Positions 17,498-25,655 of a stretch of DNA of 64,000 nt are shown piece after piece. This DNA comes from Eisenbergiella sp963559585 (GTDB lineage Bacteria; Bacillota; Clostridia; Lachnospirales; Lachnospiraceae): NCBI GenBank assembly GCA_963559585.1, contig CAUWLJ010000002.1:35998-99997 (forward strand), in the 5' to 3' direction. The position numbers and the translations under genes are program-made. The notes beneath the pieces were generated by a model, which ran no database searches, was not told the origin of the DNA, and saw nothing but the letters and a program-made list of their open reading frames with translations. Position 1 is the stretch's first letter. Every line of letters starts with the position of its first letter.

Positions 17498-18346
17498 AAA
17501 CACACACGCAAGGAACACAAAGGAGGCGTCACCCGCGCACTCATTTACGCAGGACTCACCCTGTGGGCGCTCATCGTCCTGTTCCCCTTTTACTGGATGC
17601 TTTTAACCTCGGTAAAAAGCTATGCCTCCTACAACGCGGAGCATGTTCCCTCCTTTTATACCCTCTCCCCCACTCTGCAGAACTACAGGGACGCCTTCAC
17701 AGCCGTTCCCCTGGCCGGGTATCTGGTCAACACCCTGATCTTTACCCTGGCCACCACGGCGCTGATGCTGCTTGTCATCGTTCTGGCCGCCTATGCTTTT
17801 GCCAGGCTTCAGTTTCGGGGCAAAAATCTGGCCTTCACGCTGCTGCTTTCCCTGATGATGATTCCCAATGAGCTGGTGGTCATCACCAATTTTGCCACCG
17901 TGACCAGCCTGGATCTGCGCAACACCTTCCTGGGGCTGATCCTTCCCTCCGTCACCTCCGTGTTCTACCTCTACCTGCTGAAGGAGAATTTTGAACTGGT
18001 ACCGGAGGAGCTGTACCGGGCCGCCAAGGTGGACGGCACCTCCGATTTCAAATATCTGTGGAAGGTGATGCTGCCCATCTGCAAGCCCACCCTGGTCACC
18101 GTCACCATCCTGAAAATGATCGAGTGCTGGAACTCCTATGTATGGCCCAGGCTGATCACCGACGACCCCAGCTATTATCTGGTGTCCAACGGAATCCAGG
18201 AAATCCGGGAAAACGGCTTCGGCCGGGAAAACATTCCGGCCATGATGGCCGCGGTGGTGGTAATCTCGGTTCCCCTGATTCTGCTGTTTTTACTTTTCCG
18301 CAAAAAAATCATGGCCGGTGTGTCCAGAGGAGGTACGAAGGGATGA
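17495..18346 (+). CDS. CUT1 ABC transporter permease (MalG type)
   Basis: This 283-residue membrane permease pairs with the preceding MalF-type protein. LWALIVLFPFYWMLLTSVK is the first membrane segment and the EAA loop is LYRAAKVDGTSDFKYLW before LPICKP. The ATG lies in the conserved leader behind GGAG; a longer reading frame upstream runs through the leader and is not supported. The stop overlaps the binding-protein start as ATGA. The 237-bp gap before it contains the structured leader rather than a gene. Confidence 0.87.
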   Translation: MKHTRKEHKGGVTRALIYAGLTLWALIVLFPFYWMLLTSVKSYASYNAEHVPSFYTLSPTLQNYRDAFTAVPLAGYLVNTLIFTLATTALMLLVIVLAAYAFARLQFRGKNLAFTLLLSLMMIPNELVVITNFATVTSLDLRNTFLGLILPSVTSVFYLYLLKENFELVPEELYRAAKVDGTSDFKYLWKVMLPICKPTLVTVTILKMIECWNSYVWPRLITDDPSYYLVSNGIQEIRENGFGRENIPAMMAAVVVISVPLILLFLLFRKKIMAGVSRGGTKG

Positions 18347-20046
18347 GCTTACCGCATACTTTTCACAGGATAATCGAAGGGCATCCCTCCACCGCCCTGA
18401 GTCCGGCCTCTGTCCGGACACAGGATCTGGCTTCTGCGATTCCCCGCAGGCTCCGGATGCGGCTCCTCCCTCTGCTCCTTCTCCTTCCCTGTCTCCTGCT
18501 TGCGGGCTGCCACGGCTCCGCCGGACAGAAGGCCTTCACACCTCCGGAGGCCTTCAATACCTCCAGGCAGTATGAAATCACCTTCTGGGCCAAAAACGAC
18601 ACCAACAAGACCCAGACCGACATTTATAAGCAGGCCATCGCCGATTTTCAAAAGCTGTATCCCAATATCACGGTAAATCTGCGTCTGTATACGGATTATG
18701 GGAAAATCTACAACGATGTAATCACCAACATTTCCACCGGCACCACCCCCAACGTGTGCATCACCTACCCGGATCACATCGCCACCTATCTCACCGGGGG
18801 AACGGACACCGTGGTTCCCCTGGACGATCTGATCTCCCATCCCTCCTACGGGCTGGGAGGAAGCGCTCTGGCTTTTGACTCCCCGGAAAAGGAGGAAATT
18901 ATCAGCCAGTTTCTGGAGGAATGCACCCTGAACGGCCAGATCTACGCCCTGCCCTATATGCGCTCCACGGAGGCCTGCTACATCAATAAGACCTATGTGG
19001 AAAAGCTGGGCTACACCCTTCCCGACGTGCTTACCTGGGATTTCGTCTGGGAGGTGGCCGAGGCCGCCGCGCAGAAGGGGCCGGACGGAAGGTATCTGGT
19101 AAACGGCCAGGAGGTGATGATCCCCTTCATCTACAAATCCACAGACAACATGATGATCCAGATGACCCGTCAGAAGGGAAGCGGCTACTCCACGGAGGCA
19201 GGAGAAATCCAGCTGTTCAACGATACCACCGCCCAGCTCCTTCACACCGTGGCGGATCATGTAAAAACAGGAGCCTTCTCCACCTTCAAGATCTCCAGCT
19301 ACCCCGCCAACTTTCTGAACGCCGGGCAGTGCATTTTCGCCATCGACTCCACCGCAGGAGCCACCTGGATGGGAACCCACGCTCCCCTGGTGGACATCAG
19401 CGAGGAGGCTCTCACGGATTTTGAAACAGAGGTGCGTATGATCCCTCAGTTCGATCCGGCCAATCCCCAGATGATCTCCCAGGGCCCTTCCGTCTGTATT
19501 TTCAACAAGGAGGATCCCCAGGAGGTGGCGGCAAGCTGGCTTTTCACCCAGTTCCTGCTCACCAATGAGGTTCAGATCGCCTACGCCCAGACAGAAGGCT
19601 ACGTGCCCGTCACCAGCAAGGCCCAGAACAGCCCGGAATATCAGGACTACCTCTCCCGCTGCGGCCAGGACAACGAGACCTACTATGATGTGAAAATCAA
19701 GGCCTCCCGCCTGCTTCTTGACCATGTGGAGGACACCTTTGTCACCCCTGTATTCAACGGCTCCGCCTCCCTGCGGGACGCCGCCGGGCAGCTTATCGAG
19801 GAGGTTACCAAGGGCGTGCGCCGCAAGAAGGAGATCAACGATGAATTTATCCAGAACCTTTACAGCGACATGATCTCCCTCCACCATCTGGACGAATGCG
19901 GGCCCTCCTCCGGCAAAGCGGAGCTGGGGCCTCTGCCGCCGGAAGCCATTGCCCTGTTATCCTCCCTGGGGATCGCCTGGGCGCTGATCCTGCTTTATCT
20001 GGCTGTGCAGGCGTGGAAACGGAGGAATCCCAGCCATGAACCCTAA
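18343..20046 (+). CDS. Membrane-anchored solute-binding protein with a C-terminal transmembrane segment
   Basis: This is a 567-residue family 1 binding protein. About 38 polar residues precede a hydrophobic stretch ending in LLLAGC, a lipoprotein cleavage box near residue 56. The binding domain runs from YEITFWAKND to about residue 510. The last 40 residues contain a second hydrophobic helix (LGIAWALILLYLAVQAW) and a basic tail, which is unusual for a lipoprotein that is already anchored. The ATGA overlap with the permease and an upstream GAGGAGG support the start; an internal ATG at 18457 has no ribosome site. It is the ligand receptor of the transporter encoded just upstream; a glycerol-phosphate or sugar ligand is plausible. 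Confidence 0.85.
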   Translation: MSLPHTFHRIIEGHPSTALSPASVRTQDLASAIPRRLRMRLLPLLLLLPCLLLAGCHGSAGQKAFTPPEAFNTSRQYEITFWAKNDTNKTQTDIYKQAIADFQKLYPNITVNLRLYTDYGKIYNDVITNISTGTTPNVCITYPDHIATYLTGGTDTVVPLDDLISHPSYGLGGSALAFDSPEKEEIISQFLEECTLNGQIYALPYMRSTEACYINKTYVEKLGYTLPDVLTWDFVWEVAEAAAQKGPDGRYLVNGQEVMIPFIYKSTDNMMIQMTRQKGSGYSTEAGEIQLFNDTTAQLLHTVADHVKTGAFSTFKISSYPANFLNAGQCIFAIDSTAGATWMGTHAPLVDISEEALTDFETEVRMIPQFDPANPQMISQGPSVCIFNKEDPQEVAASWLFTQFLLTNEVQIAYAQTEGYVPVTSKAQNSPEYQDYLSRCGQDNETYYDVKIKASRLLLDHVEDTFVTPVFNGSASLRDAAGQLIEEVTKGVRRKKEINDEFIQNLYSDMISLHHLDECGPSSGKAELGPLPPEAIALLSSLGIAWALILLYLAVQAWKRRNPSHEP

Positions 20047-20830
20047 TTCATTCGACTCCCAAAGAATCGCCGAAGGCTATGCCAGACGGCCCTGGCTTCA
20101 CAAAACAGTAATGGAACAGATCAGGAAGGACTGTAATCTCAAACAGTTAAAAAACGGCCTTGACGTGGGATGTGGAGCGGGGCTGTCCACAAAGGCTTTA
20201 AGAATGCTCTGCGACCATGTTACAGGAACCGATATTTCCCCGGAAATGATTGCAGTGTGTAAGGCTCTGTATCAGGACCCTTCCTACACCTTCTCGGTTT
20301 CCAGGGCTGAGGAAACGGAAATGCCTGCGGAGCCATACGATATCATCACCGCAGCCGGCGTTGTGAATTGGGTGGACAGAGAGCTGTTTTTGAAGAACGC
20401 CGAACAAATCCTCGCAGCCAATGGCCTGATCGTGGTTTATGATTTTTGGATCACAGACAGGATGGAACAGAGCCCCGAATATACGGAATGGTATCAGAAA
20501 AAGTATCTGAACCGTTTTCCAAAGCCCTACAGAAAAGAAGCTGTCTGGAGCCAGCAGGATTTAACGGCTGCTTTCAGGCTGGAAAACAGAGTAACCTATG
20601 ATTTAACCTATGAATTTTCTTTTGATGAATTTATAGATTTTATGATGATCCAGTCCAATGTGAACGAACAGATAGAAAAGAATGTTTTGTCCTCTGAGGA
20701 TACCTCCTCAGTGGATACCACCTACGAGGAAGCCAGAAACTGGATGGCAGACACTCTTCATCCCATTTTCAATGACAGGAGAAGAACCCTGCTGTTTGAA
20801 GGCTATAACTGGTATATAAGGAAAAAATAG
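20036..20830 (+). CDS. Class I SAM-dependent methyltransferase
   Basis: This 264-residue enzyme carries the SAM-binding motif GLDVGCGAG (41-49), then TGTDISPEMI with the acidic residue that binds the ribose. The fold is the Methyltransf_11 type, whose members methylate small molecules. The substrate is unknown. Its start overlaps the binding-protein gene by 11 bp and follows GGAGGAATCC, so it belongs to the transporter operon. Whether it modifies the imported compound or merely shares the transcript cannot be told. A terminator hairpin follows. Confidence 0.8.
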   Translation: MNPNSFDSQRIAEGYARRPWLHKTVMEQIRKDCNLKQLKNGLDVGCGAGLSTKALRMLCDHVTGTDISPEMIAVCKALYQDPSYTFSVSRAEETEMPAEPYDIITAAGVVNWVDRELFLKNAEQILAANGLIVVYDFWITDRMEQSPEYTEWYQKKYLNRFPKPYRKEAVWSQQDLTAAFRLENRVTYDLTYEFSFDEFIDFMMIQSNVNEQIEKNVLSSEDTSSVDTTYEEARNWMADTLHPIFNDRRRTLLFEGYNWYIRKK

Positions 20831-20858
20831 GTAACCGTTCAAACTGATTGGACTTTCA

Positions 20859-20890
20859 GGAGAGGCGAACCGGTTCGTCTCTCCATTTTT
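20859..20890 (+). terminator. Intrinsic terminator after the methyltransferase
   Basis: GGAGAGGCGAAC pairs with GTTCGTCTCTCC (one wobble) and is followed by ATTTTT. It closes the ATPase-permease-binding protein-methyltransferase operon. Confidence 0.75.
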
Positions 20891-20954
20891 CATCTAATCC
20901 TTTTCCCTCCGCATCCCCATCTATTTTACACCTTTTCCACCGCCAAAATTCTTG

Positions 20955-20983
20955 TTGCTTCCCACCCTTTTCAGGTATATAAT
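20955..20983 (+). promoter_or_regulatory. Promoter of the OB-fold-like lipoprotein gene
   Basis: TTGCTT and a perfect TATAAT are spaced by 17 bp. The transcript would have a leader of about 180 bases (20990-21169). Confidence 0.65.
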
Positions 20984-20989
20984 GGCCTT

Positions 20990-21169
20990 GTTCCTGTCTG
21001 GAACGGGGGGATGAGCGCATATTTCAGCCGCAGCCCGGCTTCCATGGTCTGCCGGCGACAGGAATCGTCCCTCCACCAAAGGACAAGACTGTGTCCGCAC
21101 GGCAGCCGCAGTTCTATCCTTTTACTTCAAATACCGATGAGAAAGCCGTGCAGAAATGAGGAGAAAGTT
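20990..21169 (+). other. Long 5' leader of unknown function
   Basis: The untranslated stretch between promoter and ATG starts with a GTTCC/GGAAC hairpin followed by a G-run. It contains several GC-rich complementary blocks (CTGCCG with CGGCAG, and CAGCCCGG). It matches no riboswitch class I recognise. No reading frame in it has a ribosome site. Confidence 0.35.
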
Positions 21170-22075
21170 ATGAAAAAAGCGATTGCACTGTCCCTGACTC
21201 TCTCTCTTGTGCTGGCCATGACAGGCTGTGCCAAGACAGAGGCTCCCGCAACAGAAAGTGTTGCGGAAACTGTATCCCAGGCAGCCACTGAGGCTCCCGC
21301 CGAGACGGTAAGCGAGGCCGCCGAGACAGCTTCCGAGACTGAAACCGCCGCTGAAACCACTACTGAGGCTGCCGAGACTTCCACGGAAACCGAGACAGCC
21401 GCCCAGGCCGCTGTGAAATCCGAGGGCGTGATGACCTACGAAGAGTACATGGCCGCCGAGCTGGATTCTGAGGTTGTAATTGAGACTTATGTTCAGGCAA
21501 AGCAGTCCTGGTGGGAGGACAAGGCTACCGTATACACCCAGGATCAGGACGGCGCATACTTCCTGTATGACATGGCCTGCTCCCAGGAGGATTATGAGAA
21601 GCTGGTTCCCGGAACCAAGATCAAGGTAACCGGCTACAAGGCTGAGTGGTCCGGGGAGATCGAGCTGATGGACGCCACCTTTGAGTTTGTGGAGGGCGGA
21701 GACACCTATGTGGCTCCTGTCAAGGATGTAACCGAGCTTCTGGGAACCGATGAGCTGATCGACCTTCAGAACCAGTATGTGTCCTTCAAGGGCATGACCG
21801 TGGAAGCTGCCGGACAGGATGAAAGTGGAAATGACGTGGCTTTCCTGTACAACTGGGACGGCTCCGGCACGGACGGCGACGACCTGTATTTCAACGTTTC
21901 CAGCAACGGAAATACCTACACCTTCGTGGTGGAATCCTATCTGTGCGACAATACCACCGATGTGTACAATGCAGTAAAGAACCTGAAAATCGACGATGTG
22001 ATCGATCTGGAAGGTTATCTGTACTGGTATGAGGGCGTGAATCCCCATATTATTTCTGTGACTGCTGCAAAATAA
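21170..22075 (+). CDS. Secreted lipoprotein with Ala/Thr/Glu linker and OB-fold-like C-terminal domains
   Basis: This is a 301-residue lipoprotein of unknown function. The signal peptide MKKAIALSLTLSLVLAMTGC has a clear lipobox with Cys20. Residues 20-85 are a low-complexity linker of Ala, Glu, Thr and Ser. The rest looks like two similar beta-rich domains, each holding a VxxKG/KVTGY-type strand pattern as in nucleic-acid-binding OB folds of secreted bacterial proteins (VVIETYVQAKQSWW with KIKVTGY; YVSFKGMTVEAAG with DVIDLEGYLYW). The ATG follows GAGGAGAAAG. It stands alone between two terminators, so it is probably monocistronic. Ligand and role are unknown. Confidence 0.7.
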   Translation: MKKAIALSLTLSLVLAMTGCAKTEAPATESVAETVSQAATEAPAETVSEAAETASETETAAETTTEAAETSTETETAAQAAVKSEGVMTYEEYMAAELDSEVVIETYVQAKQSWWEDKATVYTQDQDGAYFLYDMACSQEDYEKLVPGTKIKVTGYKAEWSGEIELMDATFEFVEGGDTYVAPVKDVTELLGTDELIDLQNQYVSFKGMTVEAAGQDESGNDVAFLYNWDGSGTDGDDLYFNVSSNGNTYTFVVESYLCDNTTDVYNAVKNLKIDDVIDLEGYLYWYEGVNPHIISVTAAK

Positions 22076-22140
22076 CCCATTTTTTATGCAATAAAGAATG
22101 GTTCATTAAAAAAATGTTTCCTTGAAAAATCGGCTGAAAA

Positions 22141-22167
22141 GACGGGGGCTGCTTCCCCCGTCTTTTT
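22141..22167 (+). terminator. Strong intrinsic terminator
   Basis: GACGGGGG, a 6-base loop and CCCCCGTC are followed by five Ts. It ends the lipoprotein transcript. Nothing else is seen between 22076 and 22251. Confidence 0.9.
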
Positions 22168-22251
22168 GTCTGCCCGCGCCTTCTGCTTCCGATCCGGCTT
22201 TCTCTTCCTGCTTCGTCCTTTCTCTGTCAGCCTGTCCGATTTGTTTCTCTT

Positions 22252-23619
22252 CTACGCTTCTTCCTCCAGCTCAATGCGGAAGCAGTCTGCATACTCTGCC
22301 CCGTTCCGATCCGCCCCTGAAGTATCCAGAAGCAGCGCCCCCCTTTCGCGGCAGAAGGGGATTTCCTGTCCGGTCCGCAGAAGCGTTACCCTTCTGACTC
22401 TGCCGGCAACGTCAGGATAGAGACGGGGAGGCAGATAGGGATACTCCTGATACTGATAGAACAGATAAATGCAGTTTCCCTTTGCCGTGTACCGGTATTC
22501 CCGCTCCGGTCTGCAGGGCGCAATCTTCGTCCCATAGATCCCTTCGGCATTCGTATTCAGGAACCGTCCCATACATCTCATGGCGTGAATCTGATCCGCA
22601 GGCAGTTTCCCATCCGGCCGGGGCGTCACATTCAGAGCCAGGCTTCCGCCCTTGGAAATGATCTCCAAAAACAGGTGTACCAGCTCCCGCGGCTCTCTGC
22701 ATCGGTCGTCATAGTGAAAAGCGAAATAGCCTCCTATGGGGATGCAGGCCTCCCAGGGTACGTCCATCGCTTCTGCCGGAACGCCGCCCTCCGGGGTGAT
22801 GATGTTCTCATACGGCCCTCCCACGGTTCTGTCGCATACAATCAGATGGGGCTGGGAGGAAGCGCGTATTTTTTCCACCACCTCTCCCAGCCGGATGTCC
22901 TGTCCCCTGTTGTCCGGCCTCACCTGTCCGCCGTCCAGCCACAGCACATCCACCTTTCCATAGTTGCTGCACAGCTCTGTGAGCTGATTGTGGGTGTACT
23001 CCGTAAATTTTTCCCAGATCTCCGGGTGCTCTGCAATGCTGTAGTTCACGTTACGGTCCTGCGGCTCCGGGAAATCCGGCGACCAGTAATAGGGGCTGTG
23101 CCAGTCCGGCTTGGAAAAATAGGCGGATATGGCCAGTCCCTCCTTCCGAAAAGCGTCAAACATACTTTTCACAATATCCGCCCGCTCCGAGGTGTGGAAG
23201 GGGCAGTCCGGCGCAGTGATCTTATAATCCGAATAGTTACTGTCGTACATACAGAAACCATCGTGATGCTTCGTTGTAAACAGCAGGTATTTGAACCCGC
23301 ATTCCCTGGCAAGCCTGGCCCACTGATCCGGCCGGAATTTGAACGGATTAAAAGTTTTGTTACAGTCCTTATACTGCTGCATGGCCAGCTTCATATCGTC
23401 CGTCCAGTCGATATCCTTTCTCGACCATGCCACCGAATCCTCCGAAAGCGGCCAGGATTCAAAGGAGCTAAACTGGCAGCTGGGCATCCAGTGCATCATC
23501 AGCCCCAGCTTCAGCCCCCGGAACCATTCCAGATGCTCCCGGACTGCCGGGGATTCCGGGTAGACATACTTGCTTTCATCTGTGTAATCGTGTACTCCGT
23601 TTTTGATTTTGTCAGCCAT
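22252..23619 (-). CDS. Alpha-L-fucosidase (GH29)
   Basis: This 455-residue cytoplasmic enzyme removes alpha-linked L-fucose. LKLGLMMHW (37-44) opens the barrel, FTTKHHDGF (114-122) supplies substrate-binding histidines, and VDVLWLDGG holds the likely nucleophile D229. The acid/base is not identifiable by eye and varies in GH29. No signal peptide is present, so it acts on imported fucosylated oligosaccharides. It follows the Lpl-type transporter by about 115 bp, which include a variant of the structured leader. The ATG has GGAGG. Some relatives annotated as fucosidases act on other sugars. Confidence 0.88.
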   Translation of the reverse strand: MADKIKNGVHDYTDESKYVYPESPAVREHLEWFRGLKLGLMMHWMPSCQFSSFESWPLSEDSVAWSRKDIDWTDDMKLAMQQYKDCNKTFNPFKFRPDQWARLARECGFKYLLFTTKHHDGFCMYDSNYSDYKITAPDCPFHTSERADIVKSMFDAFRKEGLAISAYFSKPDWHSPYYWSPDFPEPQDRNVNYSIAEHPEIWEKFTEYTHNQLTELCSNYGKVDVLWLDGGQVRPDNRGQDIRLGEVVEKIRASSQPHLIVCDRTVGGPYENIITPEGGVPAEAMDVPWEACIPIGGYFAFHYDDRCREPRELVHLFLEIISKGGSLALNVTPRPDGKLPADQIHAMRCMGRFLNTNAEGIYGTKIAPCRPEREYRYTAKGNCIYLFYQYQEYPYLPPRLYPDVAGRVRRVTLLRTGQEIPFCRERGALLLDTSGADRNGAEYADCFRIELEEEA

Positions 23620-23729
23620 TTTTTCCTCCTTGCCGGAACGCCTTTTGTTCCGGCTGTGATGAGAAAACGCCAGTGCGGTTTCCCACCTGCGATACCCACA
23701 GCCTTGCGACGCTTTGGCACAAAACTGTT
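23620..23729 (-). promoter_or_regulatory. Structured leader variant upstream of the fucosidase
   Basis: On the minus strand ACAGTTTTGTG and CGCAAGGCTGT can pair through G-U wobbles around the loop CCAAAGCGT (23698-23728). Nearer the gene a CCGGAAC/GTTCCGG hairpin and GGAGG precede the ATG. The hairpin is preserved, but loop-leader complementarity is degenerate compared with the copies at 29531 and 17392. Confidence 0.5.
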
Positions 23730-23733
23730 TCTC

Positions 23734-24642
23734 CTATCCCTTCACGGCTCCCAGCATGATCCCCTTTACAAAGAATTTCTGCATAAAAGGATATACCACG
23801 AAGATCGGCAGGGACGCCAGCACCGTAATGGTCATCCGCACACCCTTGGGGGAGATCGCCGTTGCTGCCGCATCCACCGTCCCGCCTCCTGCAATGGAAT
23901 TTTTGATCTGATTGGCCATCTGCTGGGCCTGATTCAGATAGTTGTACAGAAGATACTGGAGCGTTTTCAAATTTTCATTGTTTCCCGCATAGATATAATT
24001 GTCGAACCAGGCATTCCAGTGTCCCACCGCCGCGAAAACCGCCACTGTGGCAATGATGGGAGCCGACAGCGGAAATATGAGCTTACAGAATACGGTAAAA
24101 TATCCCGCCCCGTCCATCACCGCCGATTCCTCCAGAGAGGGCGGCAGCTGTTCAATATAGGTCTTGATAAGGATAATATTGTAAGCAGATACCATCATCG
24201 GAAGAATGTAGACCAGGAAATTGTTCAGCAGTCCGTAGGAACGGATCAGCAGGAAGGTGGGGATCAGCCCGCCGCTGATGTACATGGTCAGCACCAGGGC
24301 GCGGTACAGAAATTTCCGGGCCGGCATTTCCTCCTTCGTAAACAGGTAGCCCAAAAAGGAACAGGCAAAAACCGTGGCCGACGTGCCGATCACCGTCCTT
24401 AAAACGGAGATCATAAGTGCATGAAAAAAACCGCTGATTTCAAAAATCTGTACATAATTGGTCAAAGTAAACTGCACAGGCCACAGAATCGGCGTTTTAA
24501 TATCCGCCACTGCCGGTTCGCTCAGGGTATAAATGAGCATGTACCAGAACGGATAGACGCAGATCAGGGTCAGGGCCAGCAGAAACGTGTAATTAAAAAT
24601 CTGATAGGCAATCACTGCCGGAGATTTCTTCATTTTTCTCAT
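23734..24642 (-). CDS. ABC transporter permease (LplC/YtcP type, CUT1)
   Basis: This 302-residue membrane permease is of the LplC type. ICVYPFWYMLIYTLSEP is the first segment and the ATPase loop is LEESAVMDGAGYFTVF before PLSAPI. The long loop QMANQIKNSIAGGGTVDAAAT near the C-terminus is characteristic of LplC/YtcP permeases. The start was set to the ATG at 24642 behind AAAGGAGAGG; the longer upstream reading overlaps the LplB-type gene. It likely carries a fucosylated or other host- or plant-derived oligosaccharide to the following fucosidase. Confidence 0.87.
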   Translation of the reverse strand: MRKMKKSPAVIAYQIFNYTFLLALTLICVYPFWYMLIYTLSEPAVADIKTPILWPVQFTLTNYVQIFEISGFFHALMISVLRTVIGTSATVFACSFLGYLFTKEEMPARKFLYRALVLTMYISGGLIPTFLLIRSYGLLNNFLVYILPMMVSAYNIILIKTYIEQLPPSLEESAVMDGAGYFTVFCKLIFPLSAPIIATVAVFAAVGHWNAWFDNYIYAGNNENLKTLQYLLYNYLNQAQQMANQIKNSIAGGGTVDAAATAISPKGVRMTITVLASLPIFVVYPFMQKFFVKGIMLGAVKG

Positions 24643-24661
24643 CAGATCAGCCTCTCCTTTC

Positions 24662-25579
24662 TCACAAGATCGAATTGCCGCGGATCTTCTTCGACAGCAG
24701 GTTTGCAAAAATGAGCAGCGCCGCACTGACGATAAATTTCATCACGCCAATGGAAATACCATAGGAATAGTCCGACATTTCCAGACCGATCCTGTAAACG
24801 TACAGATCCAGCACCTCAATGTTGGGCCCTGTCATGGGATTCTTAAACAGCATGTACTGTTCAAAGCCTGTATTGAGGAAATTGCCGATGGACAGGATCA
24901 GAAGCACAAAATAGGTTTCCGACATGGCGGGCAGCGTCACATGGATGGCGCAGCGCAGCCGGCCTGCCCCGTCCACCATGGCCGCGCTGTAAAGCTCCTG
25001 GTCAATGCCGGCGATTGCCGCCAGATAGATAATGGAGCTCCAGCCCAGGCTTTTCCACAGCCCCAGACAGGACTGGAACCAGTACACCGCATCTCCATCA
25101 GACATTACGTTGTAGGCGGTCGCCGGGTCGATTTCCTTTCCGAATGCCTGGAGGATGCCGTTCATCAGGCCGTCGGAGGAGAAAATCGCAAAGGCCAGGG
25201 AGAAAATGATCACCCAGGAAATAAAGTTCGGCAGAGTGGTAAAGGTCTGCACCAGTCTGCGCACAGGAGAGCATTTCACCTCGTTCAGCGTAATCGCAAA
25301 CAGCATGGGAAGCGGCGATATCAGAATGCCGATGGCTCCGAAGATCAGCGTATTCTTCAGCACCCGGAAGGTATTCACATCTGTAAACAGCATTTTGAAA
25401 TATTTCAGTCCCACGAAATCACACTCGGTAAGCGGAACGCCGGGTATATAGTCAAAAAACGCATACAGCCAGCCCACCACCGGAAGATAATTGAACATCA
25501 GCACCAGAACCATGAAGGGAAGCGCCATAAACAGCAGTTTATACCTGCGTTTCCCTTTGGTATGCACCTTTTTTTTCAC
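24662..25579 (-). CDS. ABC transporter permease (LplB/YteP type, CUT1)
   Basis: This 305-residue membrane permease is of the LplB type, with a basic N-terminus, ALPFMVLVLMFNYLPVVGW as the first membrane segment and the loop LYSAAMVDGAGRLR before LPAMSE. A TTG two codons upstream has the ribosome site too close; the GTG at 25579 has AAAGGGGG at seven bases. It partners the LplC-type permease 19 bp downstream. A perfect GC-rich hairpin separates it from the binding-protein gene. Confidence 0.86.
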   Translation of the reverse strand: MKKKVHTKGKRRYKLLFMALPFMVLVLMFNYLPVVGWLYAFFDYIPGVPLTECDFVGLKYFKMLFTDVNTFRVLKNTLIFGAIGILISPLPMLFAITLNEVKCSPVRRLVQTFTTLPNFISWVIIFSLAFAIFSSDGLMNGILQAFGKEIDPATAYNVMSDGDAVYWFQSCLGLWKSLGWSSIIYLAAIAGIDQELYSAAMVDGAGRLRCAIHVTLPAMSETYFVLLILSIGNFLNTGFEQYMLFKNPMTGPNIEVLDLYVYRIGLEMSDYSYGISIGVMKFIVSAALLIFANLLSKKIRGNSIL

Positions 25580-25608
25580 AAGCAAGCCCCCTTTATTGTA
25601 TGAAATGA

Positions 25609-25632
25609 GCGGGGCTGGATCTCCAGCCCCGC
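25609..25632. repeat. Hairpin between binding-protein and permease genes
   Basis: GCGGGGCTGG, loop ATCT and CCAGCCCCGC form a perfect 10-bp stem. No U-run follows on the minus strand. Such stems after binding-protein genes are thought to protect the upstream message and lower permease expression. Confidence 0.75.
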
Positions 25633-25655
25633 CCCTGTTTACCGATCCCGAAGCA

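Noticed and set aside
18349..19887. 512-codon minus-strand open frame opposite the membrane-anchored binding protein
   Set aside because: Shadow of the plus-strand gene; composition is Gly/Val/His-rich and no motif is present.
20990..21169. Known riboswitch in the lipoprotein leader
   Set aside because: I compared it by eye with cobalamin, lysine, c-di-GMP, molybdenum cofactor and yybP-type landmarks and found no convincing match, so it is listed only as an unidentified leader.
22585..24402. 605-codon plus-strand open frame opposite the fucosidase and LplC-type permease
   Set aside because: It is antisense to two well-supported genes, has no family resemblance, contains many His/Arg/Gln runs typical of shadow frames, and has no ribosome site.
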